Part shown: positions 6,393 to 7,096 of the stretch, one piece after another
How the letters are laid out: every line of letters begins with the position of its first letter
Numbering within the stretch: the stretch's first letter is position 1
Assembly: GCA_002505945.1 (NCBI GenBank)
Contig: DAWM01000058.1
Coordinates: 1,126 to 8,221 of the forward strand
Direction: 5' to 3'
Source of the DNA: Candidatus Woesearchaeota archaeon UBA119
GTDB taxonomy: Archaea > Nanobdellota > Nanobdellia > Woesearchaeales > UBA119
Length of the DNA stretch: 7,096 nt
Program-made: the position numbers and the translations under genes
Notes under the pieces: model-generated
What the model saw: only the letters and a program-made list of their open reading frames with translations
What the model was told of the DNA's origin: nothing
The model's database searches: none

Positions 6393-6989
6393 TTAATGGC
6401 CAATTCCCATCGCCGGATGAAAATTAGAGAATTTGTCTCCAAAATTATACTGCTCAAGGTATTTCTTTAATGCAGCATAATAATCGTAAAGCGCTTTTCT
6501 TGCAGCGTTCTTATGCATATCAATCTCTTTATGAAGCCAAAACCTTGGGAAGATATGATACATTGTTTTGATAATGGGATGCTTCTTTAACAAGCCTTCT
6601 GGATCAAATACCATATACCCTCTAAGAGTTATGATTATCTCGGCTTTATTGAGCTTTACCTTCTTATCCTTTATCACTACTTCAACATCCTGCATTCCAA
6701 GTATTTGGAAATCCATATCTATATGATACTCAAAATAGCTTGAGTTGGTCTTTTCCTCTCCAGCATATGTCCTCCACCAGAACCAGATATTCTTACCTCT
6801 CTCAGTGGTTTGCTGCCAATAATACTTCTCCATGAATTTATCAGAACCAAAATCATCATGAAAGCCCTCTTCAAGCAGCCAGTCATGCATAAACTCATAA
6901 AAGGCTTTCATATCAAAGGGAGTATTCTTATGTCGAAGGTCAAGCCTTATCTTCCCTACTACTGTGCCATTCGTAACTTTCGTGCCCAT
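6393..6989 (-). CDS. Hypothetical cytoplasmic protein, family not recognised
   Basis: From the ATG at 6989 this is 198 residues with no transmembrane helix, no signal peptide and no cysteine. An N-terminal charged part includes a helix-like stretch (about 26-42). An aromatic-rich segment follows ('YYWQQTTERGKNIWFWW', about 56-72), then alternating strands (about 84-128, including 'KKVKLNKAEIIITLRG'). The C-terminal half is basic and amphipathic-helical, with 'HIFPRFWLHKEIDMHKN' (145-161) and a Tyr/Lys/Leu-rich helix to about 181. The order suggests a compact alpha/beta fold. I recognise no catalytic motif or domain and give no function. Start choice: a TATA box at 7012-7020 lies about 27 nt before ATG 6989, fitting a leaderless start. 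A GTG at 7004 would add five residues. It stands alone, convergent with the methylthiotransferase gene and ending in a hairpin-rich spacer. Confidence 0.85.
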   Translation of the reverse strand: MGTKVTNGTVVGKIRLDLRHKNTPFDMKAFYEFMHDWLLEEGFHDDFGSDKFMEKYYWQQTTERGKNIWFWWRTYAGEEKTNSSYFEYHIDMDFQILGMQDVEVVIKDKKVKLNKAEIIITLRGYMVFDPEGLLKKHPIIKTMYHIFPRFWLHKEIDMHKNAARKALYDYYAALKKYLEQYNFGDKFSNFHPAMGIGH

Positions 6990-7011
6990 TATACCAAACA
7001 CCACAAAAAGG

Positions 7012-7020
7012 ATATATAAA
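7012..7020 (-). promoter_or_regulatory. TATA box for the gene at 6393-6989
   Basis: Minus strand TTTATATAT, centred about 27 nt before ATG 6989. It is nearly self-complementary, so it could also act on the plus strand towards the unassigned right end. It is the best TATA consensus match in the window. Confidence 0.6.
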
Positions 7021-7096
7021 TTTATCCCTCACTCGATAATGCCAACTTGTGTGAGGTGGCGTCATCTGTCATCTGCATAAGCATTTGCTTTAGCAA

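Noticed and set aside
6346..7057. 11-bp inverted match (6346-6356 with 7047-7057) flanking the hypothetical gene, considered as mobile-element ends
   Set aside because: Matches of this length are expected by chance in an AT-rich window this size. There is no transposase and no target duplication, and the copies are not symmetric around the gene.
7061..7078. Possible C/D box small RNA on the minus strand (repeated AGATGAC)
   Set aside because: The sequence does not match the C box consensus RUGAUGA, and no D box CUGA is found at a suitable distance.

Overview
The window looks like a chromosomal segment of an archaeon, most likely a DPANN lineage (Woesearchaeota/Pacearchaeota-like). This is inferred from four things: an archaeal-type tRNA-Ile(GAU) with an encoded CCA tail; an archaeal/eukaryal-type tRNA methylthiotransferase; TATA boxes placed about 24-27 nt before three start codons, as in leaderless archaeal transcription; and several small single-span membrane proteins of families I associate with DPANN genomes. 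The DNA is AT-rich. I see no insertion sequence, phage gene, CRISPR array or sign of recent transfer.

Layout. Positions 1-2612 (minus strand) hold a two-gene ABC exporter operon: an ATPase gene (1515-2612) that overlaps by ATGA an ABC-2-type permease gene (1518 down to 1). The permease runs off the left edge; its 506 visible residues include a very long extracytoplasmic coiled-coil domain. After a 167-bp divergent spacer comes tRNA-Ile(GAU) (2780-2857, plus strand), followed 31 bp later by two overlapping genes (2889-3569, 3556-4263). These encode distantly paralogous, sequon-rich, single-span exported proteins with no known function. One base separates the second paralogue from a convergent gene (4265-4783, minus) for a membrane-anchored S26 signal-peptidase-like protein. 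It keeps the fold's conserved landmarks but seems to have lost the catalytic base and the residues around the nucleophile. A divergent 146-bp spacer leads to a complete tRNA t6A37 methylthiotransferase gene (4930-6264, plus). A convergent spacer with two strong hairpins separates it from a cytoplasmic conserved-type hypothetical gene (6393-6989, minus). The last 92 bp carry that gene's promoter and unassigned sequence.

How the genes relate. The ATPase and permease clearly form one exporter. The tRNA and the methylthiotransferase are both translation genes, but nothing in the sequence shows a direct link beyond A37 of the tRNA being the type of site this enzyme family acts on. The paralogue pair and the S26-like protein are all predicted to be anchored by one N-terminal helix with the bulk outside the cell. 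They might act together at the cell surface, but that rests only on proximity and topology. The least understood parts are this surface-protein cluster, the exporter's coiled-coil ectodomain and the hypothetical gene at the right.
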